A stretch of 64,000 bases of DNA from Phycisphaeraceae bacterium (GTDB lineage: Bacteria > Planctomycetota > Phycisphaerae > Phycisphaerales > SM1A02), in contig SHAP01000004.1 in NCBI GenBank assembly GCA_004213555.1, positions 124,001-188,000 on the forward strand, written 5' to 3'. Below are positions 16,469 through 24,362 of this stretch, one piece after another (position 1 is the first letter of the stretch; every line of letters begins with the position of its first letter). The position numbers were made by a program, and so were the translations under genes. The notes under the pieces were generated by a model, which did not search any database, had not been told where the DNA came from, and was given only the letters and a program-made list of their open reading frames with translations.

Positions 16469-17674
16469 TCAGTCGTCAGACTCGTCGTCCGCCAACGGGA
16501 CGGTGCCCGTGATGGTGAGGCCAAAGGCTTGAAGCCCCGGTAGATCCGGGGTGCTGCTGGCCAGAAGCCGAAGTTGGGTCAGACCCATGGCCCGCAAGAT
16601 TTGTCCTCCGATGCCGAAGTCTCTCTGCGCGGGAGGCTGGGCTCGCGCGCCCACGCCATCGGTGCGGGTAAGGTCTGGTGAGTTCGGATCGTCATCCACC
16701 TCTCGCTGGATGCCATGCAGCAGGTCGCCAATGCCCCCGCCCATGGACTCGGGCCGAAGGTAGACCAGAGCGCCACGCCCCTCTTCACGAATCGCGCGCA
16801 GCGCTGACCGAACCGCATCCTGTCCAGGGCGTCCGGTCGCACCAAACACATCCCCCAACACGTCACGGCGATGCATTCTGACCAAGACTGGATCGTCGAT
16901 CTGCGGAATGTCACCGTTGGCATCGGGCAAACCAACGCCACCCAAGGTGAGGGCCAAATGGGGCAACGGGTCAATCGCACTTCGAAATGCAACCAAATCG
17001 AAAGGGCCCTCGGGCGTGTCGACCACGGTGCCGGTGAGCTCGGGAATCGTGGCAACCAATGTTTCACGGCCCAACCGATATTCGATGATCTGTTCGACCG
17101 AACACATGCGAATGCCATGGGCGTCCGCCAACGTGCGTAAATCTGACATGCGCGCCATGGATCCGTCTTCATTGACGATCTCGATGATGGCGGCGGCGGG
17201 ACGAAGACCAGCCAATCGGCACAAATCCACCGAGCCCTCGGTCTGTCCGGTGCGAACCAGAACGCCACCCTCGCGGGCCCGCAATGGATTGATGTGGCCG
17301 GGGCGAACAAAGTCCTCCGAAGAAGCCGTCGGATCAGCCAAGAGTTTGATGGTCTGGGATCGATCCGAGGAGCTGACACCGGTTCCCACGCCATGCCGAG
17401 GATGCCCATCAACCGAAACCGTAAAGGGTGTTCCCCAAACGCTGGTGTTGCGTTTGGCCTGATCGGTCAAATCCAAGCGGTCGCAGTCTTCGGGGCGCAT
17501 GGCCACACAGAGATAGCCCGCACCAATTCGCATCAGGAAGTTGACGATCTCAGGCGTCATTTTTTCGGCCGCGCAGACGAAATCGCCTTCATTTTCTCGG
17601 TCCTCATCGTCGACCAAGATGATGACCTTGCCATCGCGAAGATCTTCCAGAATGTCCGGTATGGCGTCCAACAC
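16469..17674 (-). CDS. RibBA homologue with altered DHBP-synthase site and degenerate GTP cyclohydrolase II domain
   Basis: A 401-residue RibBA-like protein. The N-terminal domain has the DHBP synthase signature (VDDEDRENEGDFVCAAEKMT, 21-40) and EIVNEDGSMAR (165-175). The motif normally written GHTEAAVDLARLAG reads GQTEGSVDLCRLAG, so the metal-ligand His is Gln144. The C-terminal domain aligns with GTP cyclohydrolase II (LVRMHRRDVLGDVFG, RDFGIGGQILRAMG), but the zinc cysteines expected in HSECLTGD...RCDCG are all missing (267-290). The second activity is very unlikely and the first is uncertain. It starts with GTG at 17674. No FMN riboswitch is seen upstream. Confidence 0.85.
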   Translation of the reverse strand: MLDAIPDILEDLRDGKVIILVDDEDRENEGDFVCAAEKMTPEIVNFLMRIGAGYLCVAMRPEDCDRLDLTDQAKRNTSVWGTPFTVSVDGHPRHGVGTGVSSSDRSQTIKLLADPTASSEDFVRPGHINPLRAREGGVLVRTGQTEGSVDLCRLAGLRPAAAIIEIVNEDGSMARMSDLRTLADAHGIRMCSVEQIIEYRLGRETLVATIPELTGTVVDTPEGPFDLVAFRSAIDPLPHLALTLGGVGLPDANGDIPQIDDPVLVRMHRRDVLGDVFGATGRPGQDAVRSALRAIREEGRGALVYLRPESMGGGIGDLLHGIQREVDDDPNSPDLTRTDGVGARAQPPAQRDFGIGGQILRAMGLTQLRLLASSTPDLPGLQAFGLTITGTVPLADDESDD

Positions 17675-17760
17675 GTGACAACCATGCTACGCATGATGTG
17701 AAGACAGCGTCGACGGCAGAATTCAGTGGCTCGTGACCAACCCGGGGTTAGGTTGCATGC

Positions 17761-18366
17761 ATGATTCGCCTCGGCCCCGCCCATGCCGATTCACTTGCCG
17801 ATGCTGCCCTCGATCACCTCGCGCACGCCCACCTCGCCGTGGTTGCGGGAAGCGCAAAAGCACGAACACAATTTGGTTCGGCCGTGCTTCGTCGCTTGGA
17901 TGGCTTCGAATCTTGCCGTTCCATCCGCGTCGCGCCGACTCGTGACCATCGACCTCAGGCTATTTTGATGCGGCTGCAACACTGCTTGTCCCTGCAAACG
18001 CAGACGGATGTCATCCCCAAAGCAAAAGGGGAATCCACCACCGAACGCTTGCCGCTCGGCAGTGAATACAACACCATCCTCCAAAGTATTCATCAGCATC
18101 TCCGTGCGGTCGATGATTGCCGGTGGCAAGTGGTGCTTTGGCCAGATGCCGGGTTGATGGCCGAACGGTGGCCGGACATCTTCGATCAAGTGATCGAGGT
18201 GGTGCAGCATGCGGTACGGCTGCGGGAATTCCGAGATGAAGAACCTCCCACTCTGCACCGTTGGATCCTGCTGGGATCTGCCGCGTTGGAAGATCGTGTG
18301 GAAAACCCACTGGGTCCGCTTCGAAGGGGTGATGGTCTGCCGGGTTTGCTGCTCAAGCTCACCTGA
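17761..18366 (+). CDS. Hypothetical protein
   Basis: A 201-residue protein I do not recognise. It is soluble-looking, without a signal peptide or membrane segment. It contains an Ala/Gly segment (AVVAGSAKARTQFGSAVLRRL), a middle acidic/polar part and a Trp-containing helix region (WQVVLWPDAGLMAERWPDIF). Codon use on this strand looks coding, and it ends 26 nt before a DNA methyltransferase in the same direction, so it may be co-transcribed. No obvious ribosome site precedes the ATG. An opposing open frame (17791-18375) is judged a shadow. Confidence 0.5.
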   Translation: MIRLGPAHADSLADAALDHLAHAHLAVVAGSAKARTQFGSAVLRRLDGFESCRSIRVAPTRDHRPQAILMRLQHCLSLQTQTDVIPKAKGESTTERLPLGSEYNTILQSIHQHLRAVDDCRWQVVLWPDAGLMAERWPDIFDQVIEVVQHAVRLREFRDEEPPTLHRWILLGSAALEDRVENPLGPLRRGDGLPGLLLKLT

Positions 18367-18392
18367 CGGCCACACGCGCTACACTGCGGGCG

Positions 18393-19394
18393 ATGTCCAC
18401 TCCCACGGAGCCAAACCGCCCAGGTGGGTACGCCCTGCCGACAGGGGCCTTACAAGCCCAACGGCGTGCCAAACGCGAGTTGGAACAAGCTGACATCCAT
18501 TTGCTGGGAGACATCGCCAAACCGCATGAACCCACCAAGGGTCGACTCAAAGCCGCGCACTCGGCCCGCAACCCCAACACCCGGGTGTACGTGGGCGATT
18601 GCCGTGATGTGTTGGAAAAGCTTCCAGAACGTGGAGAAGTGGATCTTATTTTTGCCGATCCTCCGTTCAATTGGGATGTCCCCTACGAATCCTGGCGCGA
18701 TGGCATGAGCCGTGCGGAGTACGAACGCTTCACCTTTGACTGGCTCGACGGCTGCATTGCCGCCCTCTCGCCCACCGGTTCCTTGTGGGTCAATATTCCA
18801 GACGACACCGCGGCAGAAATTGTGTTGCATCTGAAACGTCGTGGACTGACCATGATCAACTGGTGCGTTTGGCATTTTCGATTTGGTCAAAATCGAGACT
18901 CATCGTTCATCATGAGCAAAGTGCACGCTCTTTATTTCGCTAAAGATCCAGATCAACGCATTTGGAATCCCGAGCACATCATGGAACTCTCGGACCGCGC
19001 AAGCGTGTATGCCGATCCACGAACGATGGCCAAAGACCAAAACAAAGGCCTTCGTCTGCCCATGGACGTCTGGTACGGGAAGTACTGGGGACGGATCCAA
19101 GGCAACAACAAAGAACGCCGTCACCAGCATCACAACCAAATTCCTGAGGTCTATTTGGAACGTGTGATCTTGGCTTGCTCCAATGAGGGTGACCTTGTGT
19201 TGGACCCCTTCTTGGGCAGTGGTGGTACTTGCACGGTGGCCAAAGCTTGGGGAAGACGCTCGATTGGCATTGAGCACTCGGCTGTCAATGCAAAAAGCGC
19301 TTGGGAGCGCATTCAGAATGGCATGGTGCGCCAAGGGGCTGCTGCAACCCCAACAGGAGAGGCTTCGCTCAATCGCCGCCGCAGGCCGGATTGA
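18393..19394 (+). CDS. Site-specific DNA methyltransferase, beta-type (solitary)
   Basis: A 333-residue N6-adenine or N4-cytosine DNA methyltransferase. The catalytic motif DPPF comes first (near residue 90, IFADPPFNWDVPYESW) and the SAM motif DPFLGSGGT comes late (near 275), the beta-class order. The stretch between has the typical SLWVNIPDD. A Lys/Arg- and His-rich segment (NNKERRHQHHNQ) lies between the two motifs and may contact DNA. No restriction endonuclease is visible in the window, so it looks like an orphan methylase with an epigenetic or cell-cycle role. Its end overlaps the end of neuC by 26 bp. Confidence 0.88.
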   Translation: MSTPTEPNRPGGYALPTGALQAQRRAKRELEQADIHLLGDIAKPHEPTKGRLKAAHSARNPNTRVYVGDCRDVLEKLPERGEVDLIFADPPFNWDVPYESWRDGMSRAEYERFTFDWLDGCIAALSPTGSLWVNIPDDTAAEIVLHLKRRGLTMINWCVWHFRFGQNRDSSFIMSKVHALYFAKDPDQRIWNPEHIMELSDRASVYADPRTMAKDQNKGLRLPMDVWYGKYWGRIQGNNKERRHQHHNQIPEVYLERVILACSNEGDLVLDPFLGSGGTCTVAKAWGRRSIGIEHSAVNAKSAWERIQNGMVRQGAAATPTGEASLNRRRRPD

Positions 19395-20562
19395 AAGCGT
19401 TGTCATTTTCGTCGAAGAGAGGAATCACATTTTTCTTCAACAGCGTTTTTCGATCCGGGAGATCGGCAAGAATTTTGGCCATCTTCATGGCCGCAGTCCC
19501 GTCCCCGTACGGGCTCTGCGTGTCTTGGCATGACGCTCGGAATGCTTCGGATTGAGCTTGGGACAAGGCCGCCCGAATGGCCGAGGGCTCGGCAGGAACA
19601 GACAAGACGTTGGCTCCACGCTCTCGGCCCTCTTGTCGATTCCCCACATCGATGGCCGGAAGTCCGGCGGTGGTGCTTTCCATGACCCCACTGCTGGAGT
19701 TGCCCACCAACACGGAAGCCCGGCGAAGGCAACCCCACCAGATTCTTGGGGGAAGATTGACGACTTGGGTGGCGCTGGGACGTACCGCACAAAACGATGC
19801 CCCAATCTCACGCAAAGCACGGCCTCCTGCGTCTGCATTTGGGAAGCACACCACCATTGGTGCGTCAATGTTTTCCAGTGCTGTGAACACAGCACGCCCC
19901 TGTGCGATGGGATCCTCGTCCAAGGTGACGGGGTGCACCGCCACCAAGATGGTCGAGGGATCAATGGGTTGGCCCACCGCGTTCGAAACCTCCTCGTCGC
20001 CAACGTCTGGATCATGCACAAAAGTATCCAAAGACGCCGCACCCACTTGGTGGATTCGCCACATCTCTTCGCCCATCCGTCGCAGTCGATGCGCCGCTTT
20101 CTTTGTGGTGACCATGTGGATCGAAGCCAGCTGGGTCAATGCGTTGCGAATCGCATGATCGATGACCCCCAGACTGGCCTCGCCTCCTTCGACATGAATG
20201 ATTGGGATCCGCATGGTCATGGCGGCAATGGCGGGGGCAAGCATCTCAAAGCGATCGGCTGTGACCAAGGCGACGTCAGGTCGCAATTCGGCAAAGCATT
20301 GGGCAAAACCCAACTGTGCACGTCCTCCCGAGGCGGCCATGTCCACATCGCGGTCTCCGCCCAAGCAGGGAATTCGATGCAGGACTTCGTAGCCTTCGGC
20401 TTCAACTTCAGCAATGGCCGCACCGTACTCATGGTCTACCATCGCGGCCGTGGCCACCAAAATGGGATCCAGTTCAGGATGATCATGAAGTGCGGCAACC
20501 GGGCGACGGAGATGGCTCCAATCCGCTCGAGAAGAAGTCACAACAGCCACACGAAGGGTCAT
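19369..20562 (-). CDS. neuC: UDP-N-acetylglucosamine 2-epimerase (hydrolysing), NeuC family
   Basis: A 397-residue GT-B fold enzyme expected to release ManNAc (or a related 6-deoxy-diacetamido sugar) from a UDP-HexNAc. This is the entry step to sialic, legionaminic or pseudaminic acids. Supporting segments are VVTSSRADWSHLRRP at the N-terminus, VTADRFEMLAPAIAAM, IPIIHVEGGEASLGVIDHAIRNALTQLA (NeuC usually has HIHGGE, so one His is Glu here) and VLVGNSSSGVMESTTAGLPAIDVGNRQEGR. The ATG at 20562 is preferred; another at 20583 would overlap the divergent gene. No neuA or neuB is adjacent. Confidence 0.88.
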   Translation of the reverse strand: MTLRVAVVTSSRADWSHLRRPVAALHDHPELDPILVATAAMVDHEYGAAIAEVEAEGYEVLHRIPCLGGDRDVDMAASGGRAQLGFAQCFAELRPDVALVTADRFEMLAPAIAAMTMRIPIIHVEGGEASLGVIDHAIRNALTQLASIHMVTTKKAAHRLRRMGEEMWRIHQVGAASLDTFVHDPDVGDEEVSNAVGQPIDPSTILVAVHPVTLDEDPIAQGRAVFTALENIDAPMVVCFPNADAGGRALREIGASFCAVRPSATQVVNLPPRIWWGCLRRASVLVGNSSSGVMESTTAGLPAIDVGNRQEGRERGANVLSVPAEPSAIRAALSQAQSEAFRASCQDTQSPYGDGTAAMKMAKILADLPDRKTLLKKNVIPLFDENDNAFNPACGGD

Positions 20563-20581
20563 GACCTGCGACGATACTCCC

Positions 20582-21292
20582 ATGAGCAAACAACTGTCTG
20601 CGCACGCTGCATGGGCTGAGTTGTCCGATGGGTTGTACCTGGCCAAAGGCCGGTGCCCAGCCACCATCGCCAAACACTTGGACCAATGCTTGGGCAAACC
20701 TGTACAGGTTCTGGATGCCGGCTGCGGCACCGGGGCGGTTCTGGCGGCTTGGCCACGCGAAATCGACCGGACAGGGTTTGACCGCGATTCAGGATTGGTG
20801 GAGCATGCTGCCCAACGAACGCAACCTGGGCTTCGGTTCGTGGTCGGCACGTTCGCCGAGCCTCCAGCCGGGTCTTTTCAATCGGTTTTGGCGCTTTTTG
20901 CGGCCCTTCAATATGTCTTGGATGACGAAGCTCGTCGGCAGGCGGTCCTGGCCCTGCAATCGCGAGTAACGCGGGGCGGCACCATGGCCATCGAACTCGG
21001 ACCAGATCCCGACACCATGCACCCACCAGTTGCCATTTGGACCCGGTGGCGGACCGCAGAGGGACAGTGGTGGATGCGGCGGGCCATGGCGACACTCAAA
21101 GATCAAACGTTGGCCATCAAATTTGAATTTCACCGCGGGGGCCCCGCAAGCCCGGTGGTCCATTGCGATACCCATTTGATTCGGCCCGTGAGGCGAGACT
21201 GGTGGATCGCCCAGTTTCCTCCCCCCCTCTGGACAGTCCGATTTGACCACATTCCTGGAGGCGGCCCCCTGTTGATCGCCTCAAGAGCGTGA
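20582..21292 (+). CDS. Class I SAM-dependent methyltransferase
   Basis: A 236-residue small-molecule-type methyltransferase. The SAM-binding glycine motif is VLDAGCGTGAVLAAW near 42-56, followed by the acidic end of strand 2 (TGFDRDSG) and FVVGTFAEPPAGSFQSVLALFAALQYV (motif II/III). The C-terminal half is beta-rich with many Trp residues and probably forms the substrate lid. The substrate is not evident. It is divergent from neuC with about 19 bp between starts. The upstream alternative start (20561) would overlap neuC. Confidence 0.75.
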   Translation: MSKQLSAHAAWAELSDGLYLAKGRCPATIAKHLDQCLGKPVQVLDAGCGTGAVLAAWPREIDRTGFDRDSGLVEHAAQRTQPGLRFVVGTFAEPPAGSFQSVLALFAALQYVLDDEARRQAVLALQSRVTRGGTMAIELGPDPDTMHPPVAIWTRWRTAEGQWWMRRAMATLKDQTLAIKFEFHRGGPASPVVHCDTHLIRPVRRDWWIAQFPPPLWTVRFDHIPGGGPLLIASRA

Positions 21293-21374
21293 TTTTCAGC
21301 CGTCAGAACAGAGCATTTGTCCCGGGGAGTGGTATTCTGTCCGGTTCGAACGGCACCGTCAGGAGATTTTCACC

Positions 21375-22244
21375 ATGGCCGACATGTTCTACAGCCTCCA
21401 AGAAGCCTGCTCCAAACTCGGCAAGAACGAGGATGAAGTCAAAGCACTGGTTGCCTCTGGGCAACTGGAAGAAATCCGAGACGGTGAAGACCTGAAATTT
21501 GCCGCAGCCGATATTGATGTGTTGGCCGGAAACAACGACAGCGTTGGTGATCTCGATGATGCCCTGGGGGGTCTTGGACTGGACGACACTTCAGGCCAAT
21601 CTGGCTTTGGTTTGGGACTGGCCGACACCGGCACTGGGCTTGGACTGACCGACACTTCGGAAGGCACCGGTGTGTCGATGTTCGATACAGCGGCGCCCGC
21701 AGGTGGTACCGCTGGAGGAACTGGCGCTGGACTGGAAGACTGGGTGGACGACGACCCCGAAGCCACCCAAATCGGAGATGCGATTGGCGATGACATTTCG
21801 CTCGAAGCGGTTGGATCGGGTTCCGGCCTGTTGGATCTGACCGCCGACTCTGACGACACCGCCCTCGGTGCGGAACTGCTGGATGAAGCCTTCAACGACG
21901 ACAATGATGCCGAAATGCCGGCCGGGGCCACTGGCCTGTTTGATGCCGCAAGTTCCGTAGCTCCGGTTGCTGCTGCTGCCCCAATGGCGACACCTCTTGC
22001 TTCGGTTGAACCTGAGGTGCAAGACGGAGGCGGCTCGGGTCTGGCGATCGGCATTTCCGTGGTTGTCCTGTTGGCCTTGGGCGTGGTGCTTTGGATTGCG
22101 GTCGCTTCTGTTACTGGGATCACTCCTGGCTTGGTGACTTCGATTGCCGAAGCAGGCGGCGTGGTTGTGGCCGGCGGTATTGCCGGCGGCGCGTTGGTTG
22201 TCGGCGCTATTGGCTTCTTCTTCGGCCGCATCGCGCTCGACTGA
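21375..22244 (+). CDS. HTH domain-acidic linker-membrane protein
   Basis: A 289-residue protein of three parts. Residues 1-50 form an excisionase/MerR-like helix-turn-helix (MFYSLQEACSKLGKNEDEVKALVASGQLEEI), a domain that usually binds DNA or a partner protein. Residues 55-215 are low-complexity and strongly acidic (Asp, Gly, Thr, Ala), with repeated GLGL(A/T)DT units. Residues 220-289 hold two hydrophobic helices (IGISVVVLLALGVVLWIAVA and VVVAGGIAGGALVVGAIGFFFG). Similar HTH-plus-membrane proteins occur in planctomycetes as I recall. It could tether chromatin or signal at the membrane, but its function is not known. Confidence 0.6.
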   Translation: MADMFYSLQEACSKLGKNEDEVKALVASGQLEEIRDGEDLKFAAADIDVLAGNNDSVGDLDDALGGLGLDDTSGQSGFGLGLADTGTGLGLTDTSEGTGVSMFDTAAPAGGTAGGTGAGLEDWVDDDPEATQIGDAIGDDISLEAVGSGSGLLDLTADSDDTALGAELLDEAFNDDNDAEMPAGATGLFDAASSVAPVAAAAPMATPLASVEPEVQDGGGSGLAIGISVVVLLALGVVLWIAVASVTGITPGLVTSIAEAGGVVVAGGIAGGALVVGAIGFFFGRIALD

Positions 22245-22293
22245 TCGAAGTCCAACGCCTTCCCAATTTGGATCACACCAGAAATCTTTTCAC

Positions 22294-22325
22294 GGTCTTG
22301 AGTGGATTTGTTCTCCACAAAGACC
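22294..22325 (+). other. Strong hairpin between the HTH-membrane gene and the prepilin-like gene
   Basis: GGTCTT (22294-22299) pairs with AAGACC (22320-22325). GTGGA (22302-22306) pairs with TCCAC (22314-22318) around a 7-nt loop, giving 11 bp with a GA/A internal loop. No T-run follows on the plus strand. It may protect the 3' end of the upstream mRNA or act as a factor-dependent terminator. Confidence 0.4.
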
Positions 22326-22412
22326 GCAGAGCCCTGTCGCGTTGATGAATTAGGGGTTGGCAAATACGCGGGTCATCCCTACGGTGACGGTGTCGACCAA
22401 GAGGAGGATGGC

Positions 22413-23558
22413 ATGTCCCACAAGCGTGGTTTCACCATTGTTGAATTGCTGGTTGTGATTGCCATCATTGCCCTGCTGGTCTCCATCTTGCTTCCAGCGA
22501 TTGGAAAGGCAAGAGATCAAGCCAAACTCACCCAGTCTTTGACCAACCTGTCTCAATTGGGAAAAGCGCATGCCGCGTATGCCGCGGAGTGGAACGACCG
22601 CCAACTCACCTACATCGATGATAATTTGTCTCAATACGGCACCAACGTCGCGGCCGCCATCGTGGGGTACCACCAAGCCCATGGGGCACTCCCTGGCGGG
22701 CGTGATTCTCCAAGCAACCACCCTCCCGTGACACTGGGTTTTGGATACGAACGCAACAGCGATGGCAGTTTGAACGGCACCTATCGAATGTTCCGTTACT
22801 TCCAAGAACCAAACAGCCAATTTGGTGGCAACTACGCCATGATCCAGCCCATCTGTTTCGGATATCCCATCCCTTACTTTGGCGCTTGGCGCATCTCCAA
22901 CTGCAACCTGTTTGCGCAGTACGTCGGAGGCAAGTTTTACGACCCCACCTTTTATGCCCCCAAAGACACCGTGGTGCTGGACATCGTGGAAGGGACCGGA
23001 TGTTTCCAAGATCCTGGGGAATACTGCCAAAATCCTCCTATCCCTCCCTATGGAGCGATTCCCTACTGGACCAGCTATGTCATGAGTCCCGCAGCCATGT
23101 TCTCGCCAAATGTCTTTCCCAAAGATGGCTCGTGGCGTGACCCTTGGACGACCGGAGGTCCAGGATCCTTCCGCTCACCGTCATTGGGACAAGCCAAATA
23201 TCCCGCACTAAAAACACACATGCTTGAACACCATTGGCTCCAGTCCCGACGGGCCGAGTGCAACCCGAGTTACACCAGCGGCACCTATGGCGGGTGTGAG
23301 CCGTACTACTTCAACCACTGCTGGGAGTCGAATCCCGCGACATTGTTTTACGACGGACACACCGAAACCGTGGGCACACGCAAGGCGGAACGGGCCGATG
23401 GCCGAGTGCAGGCCCAAAGCGGAGTGGGCCTGTGGTGTCGATCCACCCCGTGGGGGCTTGATGGATACAACATCGGCGCCGGGTATGACTTTGCTGATAC
23501 CAGCTTCCACGTGTTGACCACCCAGGGCATCAAAGGACGGGACATCTTGGCCGACTGA
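22413..23558 (+). CDS. Prepilin-type protein (type II secretion pseudopilin-like)
   Basis: A 381-residue protein with a class III prepilin leader: [19 protein letters not shown], where cleavage by the prepilin peptidase falls after the Gly and leaves Phe1 and Glu5. The hydrophobic helix is followed by [29 protein letters not shown], as in the many large pseudopilin-like proteins of planctomycetes. The mature domain is rich in aromatic residues, Pro, Gly and Cys and resembles the DUF1559-type head; the C-terminal part contains [12 protein letters not shown], reminiscent of the FADGHV motif of that group. Its place at 22413 is fixed by GAGGAGG at 22401-22407. It is probably a surface or T2SS/T4P-associated fibre component. 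Confidence 0.75.
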   Translation: MSHKRGFTIVELLVVIAIIALLVSILLPAIGKARDQAKLTQSLTNLSQLGKAHAAYAAEWNDRQLTYIDDNLSQYGTNVAAAIVGYHQAHGALPGGRDSPSNHPPVTLGFGYERNSDGSLNGTYRMFRYFQEPNSQFGGNYAMIQPICFGYPIPYFGAWRISNCNLFAQYVGGKFYDPTFYAPKDTVVLDIVEGTGCFQDPGEYCQNPPIPPYGAIPYWTSYVMSPAAMFSPNVFPKDGSWRDPWTTGGPGSFRSPSLGQAKYPALKTHMLEHHWLQSRRAECNPSYTSGTYGGCEPYYFNHCWESNPATLFYDGHTETVGTRKAERADGRVQAQSGVGLWCRSTPWGLDGYNIGAGYDFADTSFHVLTTQGIKGRDILAD

Positions 23559-23570
23559 CCCGCGCTTGAA

Positions 23571-24362
23571 TCAGCGGCGTACATCTTCAATTTGCTTCTT
23601 CATGATGAAGAGGTAGTTGAATCCGCGCAGGAAGTAATTTCCTTCTTCGGCCGATTTGTGCCAGTTGCCTCGTCCCAACTTTCGATTGCCACGGGCGACC
23701 GCAATGATGTCCACTGGCCTAAAAAATCGGGTCAAAATCGCAAACAACTCGAAGCCGATGGGCATGAATGTGCCGTTTCCACCACCTTTTGCGCCTTTAC
23801 GCTTCCGCCATGAATCACTGACATACAAGGCCATGTAGCGACGGTTTCTGAGAACACGATCAATCTCGGAAATGACCTGGGTCATGGACTCGTAGTACGC
23901 CTCACCCCCATCCTCTGCGGACGCATCGAGGGTACCAATGCACTCTGGCTGTTCCGTGTACCGGATGTGCGTGGAGTAAGGGGGATCCACAAACACAAAA
24001 TCTGCCGAGGCGTCGGGCATGGGAAGATGGCGCGCATCGGCCGCGGCAATATCAGGCCGAGTGGGGCCAAGATCGAAGCCCACACCCTCCCGGTCCAAAT
24101 CGTGACACACATCAAGGGTGGTCCCTCCTCCGCACATGGGATCCAACACAACATCGCCGGACCGCGTGTAACGCTGCAGCAGTTGCCAAATAACCCAACT
24201 GGGGGTCGCGCCTTCGTACTCCTTGTCGCCTTGCTCATCGCGGCGACCTTGATAGCCGGGTTTTTCGGCCAAGTAATGCTGTGAGGGGTATTCCCAAAGC
24301 GTGGTGGTTTGGATGCGCTGAGGCGGCTTGCTGCGACGAAATGGGATTCTTTCGTCGGTCAC
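23571..24362 (-). CDS. DNA methyltransferase (N4/N6 type, solitary)
   Basis: A 263-residue DNA methylase with the SAM motif first (VVLDPMCGGGTTLDVC, near 71-86) and the catalytic DPPYS near 126 (FVFVDPPYSTHIRYTEQPE). An N-terminal basic region and TPSWVIWQLLQRYT precede the SAM motif. A Lys/Arg/Gly loop (WRKRKGAKGGGNG) lies in the C-terminal half. It differs from the methylase at 18393 in motif order and size. No restriction partner is seen. It starts with GTG, overlapping the stop of the upstream esterase gene by 4 nt, and ends 12 bp from the convergent prepilin-like gene. Confidence 0.83.
   Translation of the reverse strand: MTDERIPFRRSKPPQRIQTTTLWEYPSQHYLAEKPGYQGRRDEQGDKEYEGATPSWVIWQLLQRYTRSGDVVLDPMCGGGTTLDVCHDLDREGVGFDLGPTRPDIAAADARHLPMPDASADFVFVDPPYSTHIRYTEQPECIGTLDASAEDGGEAYYESMTQVISEIDRVLRNRRYMALYVSDSWRKRKGAKGGGNGTFMPIGFELFAILTRFFRPVDIIAVARGNRKLGRGNWHKSAEEGNYFLRGFNYLFIMKKQIEDVRR

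Noticed and set aside
17675-17760. Possible FMN riboswitch upstream of the RibBA homologue
   Set aside because: None of the conserved RFN element strings is present in the short gap.
21389-22363. Minus-strand open frame of 324 codons
   Set aside because: Ser/Pro-rich antisense shadow of the acidic low-complexity HTH-membrane gene.
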